From positions 124,001 to 188,000 of the forward strand of contig CAVZAE010000019.1 in NCBI GenBank assembly GCA_963773195.1: a DNA stretch of 64,000 nt. Reading direction: 5' to 3'. How positions within the stretch are numbered: position 1 is the stretch's first letter; every line of letters starts with the position of its first letter. The stretch is from CAIWHR01 sp963773195. GTDB lineage: Bacteria; Pseudomonadota; Gammaproteobacteria; Burkholderiales; Casimicrobiaceae. This document shows positions 1-9,175 of this stretch, piece by piece. The notes below the pieces were generated by a model. It had not been told where the DNA came from. It ran no database searches and saw only the letters and a list, made by a program, of their open reading frames with translations. The translations under genes and the position numbers were made by a program.

Positions 1-1112
1 ACCCGGCGTCGCGGTCGCATGCGTTCGGCTGGGAGGCCGAGCAGGCGGTCGAGGAGGCGCGCGGGCACGTCGCCGCCCTCGTCAACTGCGACCCGAAGGA
101 GCTCGTCTGGACGTCCGGCGCGACCGAGTCGATCAACCTCGCGCTCAAGGGCGCCGCGCACTTCTACAAGGACAAGGGCAAGCACTTGGTCACGGTCAGG
201 ACCGAGCACAAGGCGACGCTCGACACGATGCGCGAGCTCGAGCGCGAAGGCTACGAGGTCACGTACCTCGACGTGCTGCCGAACGGCTTGCTGGACCTGG
301 CCGCCTTCGAGGCCGCGCTGCGGCCCGACACGACGGTGGTCTCGGTAATGGCGGTGAACAACGAGATCGGCGTGATCCAGGACCTCGCGCGGATCGGCGA
401 GCTCTGCCGCGCGCGCGGCATCATCTTCCACGTCGACGCGGCGCAGGCGACGGGCAAGATGCCGGTCGACCTGACGGCGCTCAAGGTCGACCTGATGTCG
501 CTCGCGAGCCACAAGACGTACGGGCCGAAGGGCGTGGGCGCGCTCTTCGTCCGCCGCAAGCCGCGCGTGCGCCTCGAGGCACAGATGCACGGCGGCGGTC
601 ATGAGCGCGGAATGCGCTCGGGCACGCTGCCCACGCACCAGATCGTCGGCATGGGCGAGGCGTACCGGCTCGCGAAGCTCGAGATGGCCGCCGAGTGTGG
701 GCACGTCCGGGGCTTGCGCGACCGGCTGTGGAAGGGCCTGTCGTCGATGGACGAGGTGTTCGTCAACGGCGACATGGAGCACCGCGTTCCGCACAACCTG
801 AACGTGAGCTTCAATTTCGTCGAAGGCGAAAGCCTGATCATGGCGATCAAGGACGTCGCCGTGTCGTCGGGTTCCGCCTGCACGTCGGCGTCACTCGAGC
901 CCTCGTACGTGCTGCGGGCGCTGGGGCGCAGCGACGAGCTCGCGCACAGCTCGATCCGGTTCACGGTCGGCCGGTTCACGACGATGGAAGAGATCGACTA
1001 CACGGTCGATCTGATCAAGCGCAAGGTGGCGAAGCTCCGCGAGCTGTCGCCGCTATGGGAGATGCACCAGGAAGGTGTGGATCTTGCAACCGTCCAATGG
1101 GCAGCGCACTAG
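1..1112 (+). CDS. iscS: Cysteine desulfurase IscS (5' truncated by window edge)
   Basis: PLP-dependent cysteine desulfurase that takes sulfur from cysteine and passes it to IscU for Fe-S cluster assembly in the cytoplasm. The reading frame is open from base 3, giving about 369 residues. Full-length IscS is about 404, so only the N-terminal tip is missing. Visible marks are the SGATES cofactor-binding segment, the SHKTYGPKG segment with the PLP-binding lysine, and the mobile-loop cysteine in SSGSACTSASLEP. It ends 26 bases before iscU and heads the isc operon as seen here. Any iscR would lie upstream of the window. Family assignment is firm. Confidence 0.97.
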   Translation, partial: PASRSHAFGWEAEQAVEEARGHVAALVNCDPKELVWTSGATESINLALKGAAHFYKDKGKHLVTVRTEHKATLDTMRELEREGYEVTYLDVLPNGLLDLAAFEAALRPDTTVVSVMAVNNEIGVIQDLARIGELCRARGIIFHVDAAQATGKMPVDLTALKVDLMSLASHKTYGPKGVGALFVRRKPRVRLEAQMHGGGHERGMRSGTLPTHQIVGMGEAYRLAKLEMAAECGHVRGLRDRLWKGLSSMDEVFVNGDMEHRVPHNLNVSFNFVEGESLIMAIKDVAVSSGSACTSASLEPSYVLRALGRSDELAHSSIRFTVGRFTTMEEIDYTVDLIKRKVAKLRELSPLWEMHQEGVDLATVQWAAH

Positions 1113-1138
1113 TGACGGAGCGTTGAAGGAGGGAAATC

Positions 1139-1573
1139 ATGGCATACAGCGACAAGGTACTCGACCACTACGAGAATCCGCGCAACGTGGGCTCTTTCGC
1201 GAAGGACGCCTCGGGCGTGGGCACGGGCATGGTCGGCGCGCCGGCCTGCGGCGACGTGATGAAGCTGCAGATCCGGGTGGGCGCCGACGGCCGCATCGAG
1301 GACGCGAAGTTCAAGACGTACGGCTGCGGCTCGGCGATTGCGTCGTCGTCGCTCGTCACCGAGTGGGTGAAGGGCAAGACGCTCGACGAGGCGATGAGCA
1401 TCAAGAACACGCAGATCGCCGAGGAGCTCGCGCTGCCGCCGGTCAAGATTCACTGTTCGATCCTGGCCGAGGACGCAATCAAGGCGGCGGTGACGGACTA
1501 TCGCAAGCGGCGCGCCAACGACGAGCCGGCCGCAGTTGCGGCCGAGGCAACCGCACCCCAGGCGGCCGACTGA
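1139..1573 (+). CDS. iscU: Fe-S cluster assembly scaffold IscU
   Basis: Scaffold on which the [2Fe-2S]/[4Fe-4S] cluster is built before transfer by HscA/HscB. The three conserved cluster cysteines are C37 (APACGD), C63 (YGCGS) and C106 (KIHCS). The HscA-recognition motif LPPVK is at residues 99-103. The start follows a strong ribosome binding site (aaggaggg). At 144 residues it is about 16 longer than E. coli IscU; the extra part is an Ala/Glu-rich C-terminal tail after residue 125. The tail is probably disordered and is the only unusual point. It sits between iscS and iscA in the usual order. Confidence 0.97.
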   Translation: MAYSDKVLDHYENPRNVGSFAKDASGVGTGMVGAPACGDVMKLQIRVGADGRIEDAKFKTYGCGSAIASSSLVTEWVKGKTLDEAMSIKNTQIAEELALPPVKIHCSILAEDAIKAAVTDYRKRRANDEPAAVAAEATAPQAAD

Positions 1574-1591
1574 CGAAGGCGACGAAGGACG

Positions 1592-1915
1592 ATGCCCATC
1601 ACGCTCACCGCAAGCGCGGCCAAGCATGTCGCCAATTTCCTCTCGCAGCGCGGCAAGGGGTTGGGCTTGCGCCTGGGTGTACGAACATCCGGGTGCTCGG
1701 GGCTCGCTTACAAGCTCGAGTACGCCGACGAGTTCCGCCCCGAGGACCTGCGCTTCGAGAGCCACGGCGTGACCGTCGTCGTCGATCCGAAAAGCCTGCC
1801 CTATCTCGACGGCATGGAGCTCGATTTCACGCGCGAGGGCCTGAACGAAGGGTTCCGGTTCAACAACCCCAACGTGAAGGACTCGTGCGGCTGCGGCGAA
1901 AGCTTCAACGTCTGA
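1592..1915 (+). CDS. iscA: Iron-sulfur assembly protein IscA
   Basis: A-type carrier that binds iron or Fe-S clusters and helps deliver [4Fe-4S] clusters to target enzymes. Its length of 107 residues matches the family. The three ligand cysteines are at the expected places: C35 (SGCSG) and C99/C101 in the C-terminal CGCGE motif. It begins 18 bases after iscU and is followed by an 89-base gap before hscB, the largest gap in the operon. Confidence 0.97.
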   Translation: MPITLTASAAKHVANFLSQRGKGLGLRLGVRTSGCSGLAYKLEYADEFRPEDLRFESHGVTVVVDPKSLPYLDGMELDFTREGLNEGFRFNNPNVKDSCGCGESFNV

Positions 1916-2004
1916 ACCCCTCGCCAACCTTCGCGTAGCGGCCGGCCGCGCGCGCCCGAAAGCGGCGCCCTCGCGGCGCCGCCCCGAGAGAGCCGATTCG
2001 CAGA

Positions 2005-2535
2005 ATGATCGACTTCTCGCACAACCACTTCCAGCTGTTCGGATTGCCGGAGCGTTTCCGCTTCGACGACGACGCGCTCGATCGCGCGTACCGCGCGCTG
2101 CAGGGCGAAGTCCATCCGGACCGCTTCGCCGCGGCGAGCGAGGCCGAGCGGCGCCTCGCGCTGCAGTCGTCGGCGCGTGTCAACGAGGCGTACCAGGCAC
2201 TGCGCGATCCCGTGGCGCGCGCCCAATATATGCTTTCGCTCCACGGCATCGACGCGTTCGACGAGACGGACACGGCGCTTCCACTCGACTTCCTCGAACG
2301 CCAGCTCGAGCGGCGCGAAGCGGCGGCTGACGCCATGGCGAGCAGCGACGACAAGCGGCTCGCGGTCCTCGCGGTTGAGGTGCGTGTGGACGCCGAGCGA
2401 CTCGAGCAACGGGTTGCGGCGAGGCTCGACTCCCAATCCGCATGGGAAGAGGCGCGGTCGGACGTGCGTGAGCTGCGCTTCCTCTCGAAGCTTGCCGCCG
2501 ACATCGACGAGATGCGCGCGGAGCTCGACGTCTGA
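2005..2535 (+). CDS. hscB: Fe-S assembly co-chaperone HscB (J-domain)
   Basis: J-type co-chaperone that brings IscU to the specialised Hsp70 HscA and stimulates its ATPase. The N-terminal J-domain has the diagnostic HPD triplet at residues 37-39, followed by the C-terminal helical bundle that binds IscU. Its 176 residues fit the family (about 171 in E. coli). The stop is two bases before the hscA start, so translation is probably coupled. Confidence 0.96.
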   Translation: MIDFSHNHFQLFGLPERFRFDDDALDRAYRALQGEVHPDRFAAASEAERRLALQSSARVNEAYQALRDPVARAQYMLSLHGIDAFDETDTALPLDFLERQLERREAAADAMASSDDKRLAVLAVEVRVDAERLEQRVAARLDSQSAWEEARSDVRELRFLSKLAADIDEMRAELDV

Positions 2536-2537
2536 TC

Positions 2538-4403
2538 ATGGCGCTCTTGCAGATCGCCGAGCCCGACGTGTCGCCAGCGCCGCACGAGCGCAAGCTCGCG
2601 GTCGGCATCGATCTAGGCACGACCAATTCGCTTGTCGCCACCGTCAGGAACGGCTTTCCGGTCGTGCTGCCGGACGAGGAAGGCCATCCGCTTCTGCCGT
2701 CGATCGTGCGCTACGCCGACTCCGGCGTCGAAGTCGGCTATGGCGCGCAGGCGCAGCAGGCGATCGATCCGGAGAACACGATCGTCTCCATCAAGCGGCT
2801 CATGGGACGCGGGCTCGCCGATCTTACCGACGCCCGCCGTTTTCCCTACCGCTTCATCGACGAGCCCGGCATGGTGCGAGTCGCCACGCGCGGGGGAGTG
2901 AAAACTCCGGTCGAGGTGTCCGCCGAGATCCTGCGGACGCTGCGCGTGCGCGCGGAAGCGAGCCTGGGCGCGCCTCTCGCCGGCGCCGTCGTCACCGTGC
3001 CGGCGTATTTCGACGACGCGCAGCGCCAGGCGACGAAGGATGCCGCGCGGCTCGCGGGGCTCGACGTGCTGCGCCTGCTGAACGAGCCGACGGCGGCAGC
3101 GGTCGCCTACGGGCTCGACAATGCCGCCGAGGGCACGTTCGCGGTCTACGATCTGGGTGGGGGCACGTTCGACATCTCGATCCTGCGGCTGTCGAAGGGC
3201 GTGTTCGAAGTGCTCGCCACGAACGGCGATTCGGCGCTCGGAGGCGACGATTTCGACCATCGCGTCTATTGCTGGGTCATCGAGGCTGCGCAGCTGCCTC
3301 CGTTGTCGCCGGGCGACACGCGACTGCTGATGACGAAGGCGCGGGAGGCGAAAGAAAACCTGACGCTGCACGCGACGGCGCCGATCCTGGCGACATTGTC
3401 GACGGGCGCCAAGGTCGATCTCACGCTCACAGTCGAGATCTTCACGACGATCACCGCGAACCTGGTCGCGAAGACCATCGCACCGGTCAAGCGGGCGCTG
3501 CGCGACGCCACGCTAACACCGGCCGACATCAAGGGCGTCGTGATGGTCGGTGGTGCGACCCGGATGCCGCAGATCCAGAAAGCCGTCGGCGACTTCTTCG
3601 GGCAGCCGCCACTCACGAATCTCAATCCCGATCAGGTCGTCGCGCTCGGCGCGGCGATCCAGGCGGACGTGCTCGCGGGCAACCGCTCGTCCGGCCGCGA
3701 CGACTGGCTGCTGCTCGACGTCATCCCGCTTTCGCTCGGACTCGAGACCATGGGCGGCCTGGCCGAGAAGATCGTCCCGCGCAACTCGACCATCCCCGTA
3801 TCACGGGCGCAGGAGTTCACGACGTTCAAGGACGGCCAGACGGCGATCGCGATCCACGTCGTGCAGGGCGAGCGCGACAAGATCGCCGACTGCCGTTCGC
3901 TCGCCCGATTCGAGCTCCGTGGCATCCCGCCGATGGCGGCCGGCGCCGCTCGCGTGCGGGTGACGTTCCAGGTCGACGCCGACGGACTCCTTTCGGTGGC
4001 CGCGCGCGAGACCACGTCAGGTGTCGAGGCCTCCATTGTCGTGAAGCCGTCGTACGGGCTGACCGATGGCGAGATCGCGCGGATGCTGCAGGAATCGTTT
4101 GCGCACGCCCAGGACGACATGACCGCGCGCGCATTGGCGGAGGCGCAGGTCGAGGCCGAGCGGATCGCGGAGGCGACGGCGCACGCGCTGGCGGCGGACG
4201 GCGAGCTGCTGGCGGCGAACGAGCGCGCGGCGATCGACGCGGCACTCGCGGAGCTCGCTGGCACGCGTTCCGGCGCCGATCACCATGCGATCGTCGCCGC
4301 GACGGCGGCGCTCAATCGGGCGACCGCAGAGTTCGCGAGCCGAAGGATGGACCGCGACGTCGCGCGCGCCCTCAAGGGCAAGCGCGTCGACGCGGTGACA
4401 TAG
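2538..4403 (+). CDS. hscA: Fe-S protein assembly chaperone HscA
   Basis: Hsp70-class ATPase dedicated to releasing clusters from IscU. The nucleotide-binding domain occupies about residues 20-385, with the phosphate-loop signature DLGTTNS near residue 25, the second signature DLGGGTFDIS and the adenosine motif VMVGGATRMPQIQ. A substrate-binding domain follows. Length is 621 residues, as expected (616 in E. coli). The surrounding isc genes distinguish it from housekeeping DnaK. Confidence 0.97.
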   Translation: MALLQIAEPDVSPAPHERKLAVGIDLGTTNSLVATVRNGFPVVLPDEEGHPLLPSIVRYADSGVEVGYGAQAQQAIDPENTIVSIKRLMGRGLADLTDARRFPYRFIDEPGMVRVATRGGVKTPVEVSAEILRTLRVRAEASLGAPLAGAVVTVPAYFDDAQRQATKDAARLAGLDVLRLLNEPTAAAVAYGLDNAAEGTFAVYDLGGGTFDISILRLSKGVFEVLATNGDSALGGDDFDHRVYCWVIEAAQLPPLSPGDTRLLMTKAREAKENLTLHATAPILATLSTGAKVDLTLTVEIFTTITANLVAKTIAPVKRALRDATLTPADIKGVVMVGGATRMPQIQKAVGDFFGQPPLTNLNPDQVVALGAAIQADVLAGNRSSGRDDWLLLDVIPLSLGLETMGGLAEKIVPRNSTIPVSRAQEFTTFKDGQTAIAIHVVQGERDKIADCRSLARFELRGIPPMAAGAARVRVTFQVDADGLLSVAARETTSGVEASIVVKPSYGLTDGEIARMLQESFAHAQDDMTARALAEAQVEAERIAEATAHALAADGELLAANERAAIDAALAELAGTRSGADHHAIVAATAALNRATAEFASRRMDRDVARALKGKRVDAVT

Positions 4404-4409
4404 GCTCCC

Positions 4410-4748
4410 ATGCCGAAGATTGACGTGCTGCCGCATCCCGAGCTCTGCCCCGAGGGTGCGAGCTTCGAGGCGGAAAAGGGCGTGTCGATCTGCGACAATC
4501 TGCTGAACCACGGGATCGAGATCGAGCACGCGTGCGAGAAGTCGTGCGCCTGTACGACCTGCCACGTGATCGTGCGCGAGGGCGGAGCGTCGCTGTCGCC
4601 GTCATCGGAGGACGAGGACGACCTGCTCGATCGCGCGTGGGGGCTCACGCCGCAGTCACGGCTGTCGTGCCAGGCGATCGTCGACGATGAGCCGCTCAAG
4701 ATCGAGATTCCGCGTTACACGATCAACTACGCCAAGGAAAAGCGCTGA
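4410..4748 (+). CDS. fdx: ISC-type [2Fe-2S] ferredoxin
   Basis: Electron donor for cluster assembly on IscU. The [2Fe-2S] ligands are visible as C42, C48 and C51 (motif C-x5-C-x2-C) and C87. The acidic patch after residue 64 (SPSSEDEDDLL) is typical of adrenodoxin-like Isc ferredoxins. Its 112 residues fit the family. It lies 6 bases after hscA and 2 bases before iscX. Confidence 0.96.
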   Translation: MPKIDVLPHPELCPEGASFEAEKGVSICDNLLNHGIEIEHACEKSCACTTCHVIVREGGASLSPSSEDEDDLLDRAWGLTPQSRLSCQAIVDDEPLKIEIPRYTINYAKEKR

Positions 4749-4750
4749 TC

Positions 4751-4945
4751 ATGAAATGGACCGACACGCGAGAGATCGCGATCGCGCTCGTCGAAGCGCA
4801 CCCGGACCTCGATCCGCTGACAGTCCGCTTCACCGACCTCCATGCGTGGGTGTGCGCGCTGCCTGGCTTCAACGACGACCCGCAGCGCAGCGGCGAGAAG
4901 ATCCTTGAGGCGATCCAGATGGCGTGGATCGATGAAAAGGACTAG
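4751..4945 (+). CDS. iscX: Fe-S cluster assembly protein IscX
   Basis: Small acidic protein that binds IscS and iron and modulates desulfurase activity. Its 64 residues and sequence (MKWTDTREIAIALVEAHPDLDP at the start, IQMAWIDEKD at the end) match IscX/YfhJ, including the conserved C-terminal WIDE. It is the last gene of the isc operon. Confidence 0.95.
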   Translation: MKWTDTREIAIALVEAHPDLDPLTVRFTDLHAWVCALPGFNDDPQRSGEKILEAIQMAWIDEKD

Positions 4946-4966
4946 TGCGTTGCCGAAGACCGCTCC

Positions 4967-5359
4967 GTGCTGCTGAAGGTCCCGCTCACGGGCCTCTATG
5001 CCGCGCTGTGCGCGCTGATCGTGCTCGCGCTCGCGCTGCGCGTGATCGTGCTACGGTGGTCGACGAAGACGGGCATCGGCGACGGCGGCGATCGCCGACT
5101 CGCGAAGGCCATTCGCGCCCACGGCAACGCGATCGAGTACGTTCCGCTGGCACTGATCCTGATGGTGATTGTCGAGCTCGGCGGTGGGAGCGGCGCACTG
5201 ATCAACGCCTGCGGCATCGCGCTCGTCGCCGCGCGCCTCGTCCACGCTTACGGGCTCACCCGCTCCGCAGGCGCGTCGGCCGGCCGCGTGCTCGGCACGT
5301 CCGTGACATTCGGCGTGATCCTCGTGCTCGCCGTCGCGGCCCTGTCGCACTACATCTAG
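4967..5359 (+). CDS. MAPEG family membrane protein
   Basis: Inner-membrane protein of 130 residues with four likely transmembrane helices. It resembles the MAPEG family (membrane-associated proteins in eicosanoid and glutathione metabolism). The central segment RRLAKAIRAHGNAIEYVPLALIL holds the family's typical R-x-x-x-N-x-x-E arrangement. Bacterial members are often annotated as YecN-like; substrates are unknown. The start is GTG, 21 bases past iscX, so it may be read through from the isc operon. Structured non-coding DNA follows. Confidence 0.8.
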   Translation: MLLKVPLTGLYAALCALIVLALALRVIVLRWSTKTGIGDGGDRRLAKAIRAHGNAIEYVPLALILMVIVELGGGSGALINACGIALVAARLVHAYGLTRSAGASAGRVLGTSVTFGVILVLAVAALSHYI

Positions 5360-5764
5360 CGGCGAGTGGGCGGACGGGGCGAGCGCGCTCGGCTTGGGGG
5401 CCGCAAACGCGGACCCGCGGGTGCCCGGCGCGGCGGCGGGCAGTCAACCCAAGACTGCCGCTTGCCGCGCCACCCGCGACCGGTCCGCGCGGCCCACGCG
5501 CCTCGCGCACTTCGCCCCGTCCGCCGTCGTGCGCGAGCGATCGACGCGAGCGAGACATGTCGAGCGGGCGCGTAGCGACGCGCCGGCGCGCTGCGCGCGG
5601 CGTCCGGCGATCCGGTCGTGGGTTGACCGGCAGCCCGGACGCCGTACCGCGCAGCCGCTGTGCTGACTGCGGAGCTCCAAGCCCGCTCGGACATGCGTCG
5701 CTCGCGCTCGGCACAGCTCGGAGGCCGCAGCGCATGCCTTATCCAAGTCCAGTTGCGCGCGATG
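5360..5764. repeat. Non-coding intergenic stretch with two strong hairpins
   Basis: These 405 bases between the convergent MAPEG and rlmD genes have no supported gene. Two long inverted repeats stand out. The first spans about 5427-5471 with outer arms ggcgcgg/ccgcgcc and inner arms ggcagt/actgcc. The second spans about 5599-5643 with outer arms ggcgtccgg/ccggacgcc and inner arms ccggtc/gaccgg. Neither has a clear T-run, so they could be bidirectional terminators, REP-like elements or RNA-stabilising structures. Confidence 0.55.
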
Positions 5765-7111
5765 TCAGCGTCGGAAGAGCGCGATCGACTCGACGTGTGC
5801 GGTGTGCGGGAACATGTTGACGACGCCGGCGGCCGCGAGCTCATAGCCGTGGTCATGCACCAGCACGGCAGCGTCGCGCGCAAGCGTTGCTGGCGCGCAC
5901 GACACGTAGACGATGCGCGTGGGCGCCCCGTCGCCGGGCAGCGCTTTCACGAGCGCGATCGCGCCTTCGCGCGGCGGGTCGAGCAGCACGCGGTCGAGCG
6001 GGCCTAGCGCCTCGATGCTTTCCGGGCTGGCTTCGAACAGGTTTGCGGTTTGGAATCGCGCGCGTTCCGCAAGGCCGTTGTTAGCGGCCAGCTCGGCCGC
6101 ACGCCGGACGAGCGACGGACTGCCTTCGACGCCCACGACCATCGCGCCGCGTCGCGCGATGGGCAGCGTGAAGTTGCCGAGGCCACAGAAGAAGTCGGCG
6201 ATCCGCTCGCCCGGCTGCGGGTCGAGCAGGGCCAGGGCACGACGCACGAGCACGCGGTTGATCGCCGGGTTCACTTGCGTGAAATCGGTGGGAGCATAGG
6301 GAAGCTCGAGACCGAATTCGGGCAGCGCGTAGGCGGGGCGCGGTGCATCGTGAACAAGCGGCGCCGCGGTGTCGGGACCCCCGGTCTGCAGCCAGAAATC
6401 GACCTCGTGCGCACGGGCGAATGCGGCCAGTGCCTCGTGGTCACCCGGACCGAGCGGTTCCAGGATGCGCAGCACGAGCACGCACAATGGAGCGGCGCCG
6501 TCACCCATCGCGAGTTCGATCTGCGGCACGCGGTCGCGGATCGTGAGTCCGCCGACGAGCTCCCGCAGCGCGGGCAGGAGCGCCGACACCTTCGAGGGCA
6601 GCACGGAGCACGACGTCATGTCGGCGACGTAGCTCGACTTCCGCTCGTGGAAGCCGACGAGCACGCCGCCCTTCTTGGCGACGTGGCGCACCGATAGACG
6701 AGCCCGATGCCGATAGCCCCAGGCCGGCCCATGGATCGGCGGCAGGAGCGTGCCCGCGCGGATGCGCGCGATGTGCCAGAGCGCGTCCTCGAGCGTCCGC
6801 TGTTTCGCCGCCACCTGCGCGGCAGCGTCGAGATGCTGGAGCGAGCAGCCGCCGCAGACGCCGAAGTGAGGGCAGCGCGGGGTGACGCGCCCGGGGTTCG
6901 CGCGGAGGATCGCTTCGGCGCGCGCCAGCTCCCATGTCGGTTTGCGCTTCAATATCGAGATCGTCGCGCACTCACCCGGCAGCGCGCCCTCGACGAACAC
7001 GGCCTTGCCCCCGACCCGGGCGACGCCGCGGCCCTCCTGGTCGAGCGATTCGATGTCGACGGTGCGCAGCGAGGCGACCTCGGAAGCGGTGTTGGCGAAC
7101 GATGCAGGCAT
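5765..7111 (-). CDS. rlmD: 23S rRNA (uracil(1939)-C(5))-methyltransferase RlmD
   Basis: SAM-dependent methyltransferase that makes 5-methyluridine at position 1939 of 23S rRNA. An N-terminal TRAM domain precedes a [4Fe-4S] site with C80, C86 and C89 (CPHFGVCGGC). The catalytic domain carries DFFCGLGNFTLPIA for SAM binding and VYVSCAPATLARD with the catalytic cysteine. I place the start at the ATG at 7111, giving 448 residues. The frame stays open to 7387, but that extension overlaps the divergent tsaB gene and does not look like protein. It shares a 64-base divergent spacer with tsaB. Confidence 0.93.
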   Translation of the reverse strand: MPASFANTASEVASLRTVDIESLDQEGRGVARVGGKAVFVEGALPGECATISILKRKPTWELARAEAILRANPGRVTPRCPHFGVCGGCSLQHLDAAAQVAAKQRTLEDALWHIARIRAGTLLPPIHGPAWGYRHRARLSVRHVAKKGGVLVGFHERKSSYVADMTSCSVLPSKVSALLPALRELVGGLTIRDRVPQIELAMGDGAAPLCVLVLRILEPLGPGDHEALAAFARAHEVDFWLQTGGPDTAAPLVHDAPRPAYALPEFGLELPYAPTDFTQVNPAINRVLVRRALALLDPQPGERIADFFCGLGNFTLPIARRGAMVVGVEGSPSLVRRAAELAANNGLAERARFQTANLFEASPESIEALGPLDRVLLDPPREGAIALVKALPGDGAPTRIVYVSCAPATLARDAAVLVHDHGYELAAAGVVNMFPHTAHVESIALFRR

Positions 7112-7175
7112 TGCGTCCCATTCTACGTGGCCCGCGCGAGTGCGGGACGGGCCACCGGGCGAGTAGAATTCGCGG

Positions 7176-7871
7176 ATGCGAATACTCGCCCTCGACACCT
7201 CGACGGAATGGTGCAGCGTCGCCATCGGCGACGGTACGGTGTGGCGTGTACGCGAGGCGCACGCGGGCTCGCTGCACTCCGAGTGCCTGCTGCCGATGGT
7301 CCGTGGGCTCCTGGTCGATACCGGGCTTGCGCTTGTCCATCTCGATGGGATCGCATTCGGCGCGGGGCCCGGCTCATTCACCGGCATTCGAGTGGGCTGC
7401 GGGGTCGCTCAGGGCCTGGCGCTCGGTGCCGACCTTCCGGTCCTGCCCGTGTCGACGCTCGAGGCGTTGGCGCACGAGGCACGCCGCGCCCACGGCTGGC
7501 GGCGCGTGCTCGCGTGCCTCGACGCGCGCATGCGCGAAGTCTATGCCGCTGCCTATGCCGCGAGCGGCGAGGGGTGGCACGCGGTTATGGAGCCCCGCGT
7601 CGCGAAGCCCGACGACGTTGCGATGCCGCCCGACTGCGCCGACGTCCGCGGCGCCGGCAACGGCTTCGCCGCGTACCCCGCGCTCGCTGCGCGGTTAGGA
7701 CTGGCAGAGGTCGACGTCGATCTGCGGCCGAGCGCGCGCGCCATCGGCGAACTCGCGCTGCCGCGACTTGCCGCCGGACACGGCGTCGCCGCGGCGGACG
7801 CGCTGCCGACGTACGTTCGGCATCGGGTCGCGCTGACGACCGTCGAGCGCGAGGCCGGCGCGCGGCTCTGA
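7176..7871 (+). CDS. tsaB: tRNA threonylcarbamoyladenosine synthesis protein TsaB
   Basis: Scaffold partner of TsaD in making the t6A37 modification of ANN-decoding tRNAs. The fold is an inactive actin-like ATPase; the N-terminus MRILALDTSTEWCSVAI and the AFGAGPGSFTGIRVG segment are characteristic. Length is 231 residues, normal for the family. It starts the tsaB-rimI-uracil glycosylase operon, 10 bases before rimI. Confidence 0.95.
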   Translation: MRILALDTSTEWCSVAIGDGTVWRVREAHAGSLHSECLLPMVRGLLVDTGLALVHLDGIAFGAGPGSFTGIRVGCGVAQGLALGADLPVLPVSTLEALAHEARRAHGWRRVLACLDARMREVYAAAYAASGEGWHAVMEPRVAKPDDVAMPPDCADVRGAGNGFAAYPALAARLGLAEVDVDLRPSARAIGELALPRLAAGHGVAAADALPTYVRHRVALTTVEREAGARL

Positions 7872-7881
7872 GGACATCGCG

Positions 7882-8379
7882 ATGGCTACGCTGCCGCGCT
7901 ACTTTCCGCGACCCGAGCCCGAGTGGCGTCCCCTGCGCGACGGCGACGTCGCCTACGTCGCGGCCCTCGAAGCGCAGATCCATGCGGCGCCCTGGACGCC
8001 CGCCAATTTCCGCGACGCGCTCGCCGCGGGCTACTGCGCGAGCGTCGGCGAGCGCGAGGGTCGCATCGTCGCCTACGGCGTGTTGATGCTCGCGCCGGGC
8101 GAGGCCCAGATCCTCAACCTCTCGGTCGTCCCCGACGCGCGCCGCGAAGGGCTTGGCCGGACGCTTCTGCGCCGCTTCCTCGATGACGCGAGGCGACTGG
8201 GTGCCGAGCAGGTGTTCCTCGAGGTGCGGGTGTCGAACGCGGCTGCGATCGCGCTCTACGAATCCGAGGGCTTCGCCGCCGTCGGCCGCCGCGACAGCTA
8301 CTATCCGCCGTATGCCGACGGCACGTTCCGCGAGGACGCGCTGGTCATGCGGCGTCCGGTCGGCGTACGCCTCGTCTAG
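7882..8379 (+). CDS. rimI: Ribosomal protein S18-alanine N-acetyltransferase RimI
   Basis: GNAT acetyltransferase that acetylates the N-terminal alanine of ribosomal protein S18. The acetyl-CoA binding segment VVPDARREGLGRTLL, with the R/Q-x-x-G-x-G/A loop, is present. It is followed by FLEVRVSNAAAIALYESEGF, the usual RimI C-terminal motif. Length is 165 residues. Adjacency to tsaB is the common genomic arrangement. Its stop overlaps the next gene's GTG start by one base. Confidence 0.92.
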   Translation: MATLPRYFPRPEPEWRPLRDGDVAYVAALEAQIHAAPWTPANFRDALAAGYCASVGEREGRIVAYGVLMLAPGEAQILNLSVVPDARREGLGRTLLRRFLDDARRLGAEQVFLEVRVSNAAAIALYESEGFAAVGRRDSYYPPYADGTFREDALVMRRPVGVRLV

Positions 8380-9083
8380 TGGCACGATACTTGGCCACGC
8401 GCGACGACCTCCTCACCGAGCTCGGGCTCGCGCCCGTCTGGCGGCTTCGCGTCACCGCCGTGGAAGCGCCCGAGCCGCCACGATCAATACCGACCGACCG
8501 GAACGCCCGCATCGCGGCGCTCGAGTGGCGCGATTTCGACGCCGATGTCGATGCATGCACGGCATGCCCCCTTCATCGCGGGCGCAAGAAGAGCGTGCCG
8601 GGCGTGGGCGACCCGCAAGCCGAGTGGTTGTTCGTGGGTGAGGGGCCTGGCGCCGAGGAGGACGCGAAGGGCGAGCCGTTCGTGGGGCAGGCCGGACGAC
8701 TGCTCGACAACATGCTGGCCGCGCTCGGGCTCGCGCGCGGCGACAATGTCTACATCGCCAACTGCGTCAAATGCCGGCCGCCGGGTAACCGCACACCGGA
8801 GCCTTCCGAGATCGAGGCCTGCCGGCCGTACCTTGACCGCCAGATCGAGCTCCTGGGCCCAAAGCTCGTCATTGCGCTCGGCAAGAGCGCGGCGACGACG
8901 CTGCTCGATGTCGACGCGACGATCGGCAGCCTTCGCGGGCGCGTGCACGATTTTCGGGGGATCCCGCTCGTCGTCACCTACCACCCGGCGTACCTGCTGC
9001 GCAATTTGCCCGACAAGGCGAAGGCGTGGGAAGATTTGCTGTTGGCGCGTCGCACATGGGCCGCCGGGGACGGGGTCGCGTAG
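8379..9083 (+). CDS. Family 4 (Fe-S) uracil-DNA glycosylase
   Basis: Removes uracil from DNA after cytosine deamination. Motif A is GEGPGAEEDAKGEPFVGQAG (about residues 88-107), and the active-site HPA motif appears as YHPAYLLR. Four cysteines for a [4Fe-4S] cluster are visible: C60 and C63 in CTACPLH, then CVKC with a further C in EIEACRPY. Length is 234 residues. The GTG start overlaps the rimI stop, so it is the third gene of the tsaB operon. Confidence 0.93.
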   Translation: MARYLATRDDLLTELGLAPVWRLRVTAVEAPEPPRSIPTDRNARIAALEWRDFDADVDACTACPLHRGRKKSVPGVGDPQAEWLFVGEGPGAEEDAKGEPFVGQAGRLLDNMLAALGLARGDNVYIANCVKCRPPGNRTPEPSEIEACRPYLDRQIELLGPKLVIALGKSAATTLLDVDATIGSLRGRVHDFRGIPLVVTYHPAYLLRNLPDKAKAWEDLLLARRTWAAGDGVA

Positions 9084-9175
9084 ACGGCCCGCTCCGCGCC
9101 CCTTGCGTCGCGCCCGGGTCGACCCCATGGTGGGGGCGCGGCTCGCCCGAGCCCACCGCCATCACCGGAGGACAC

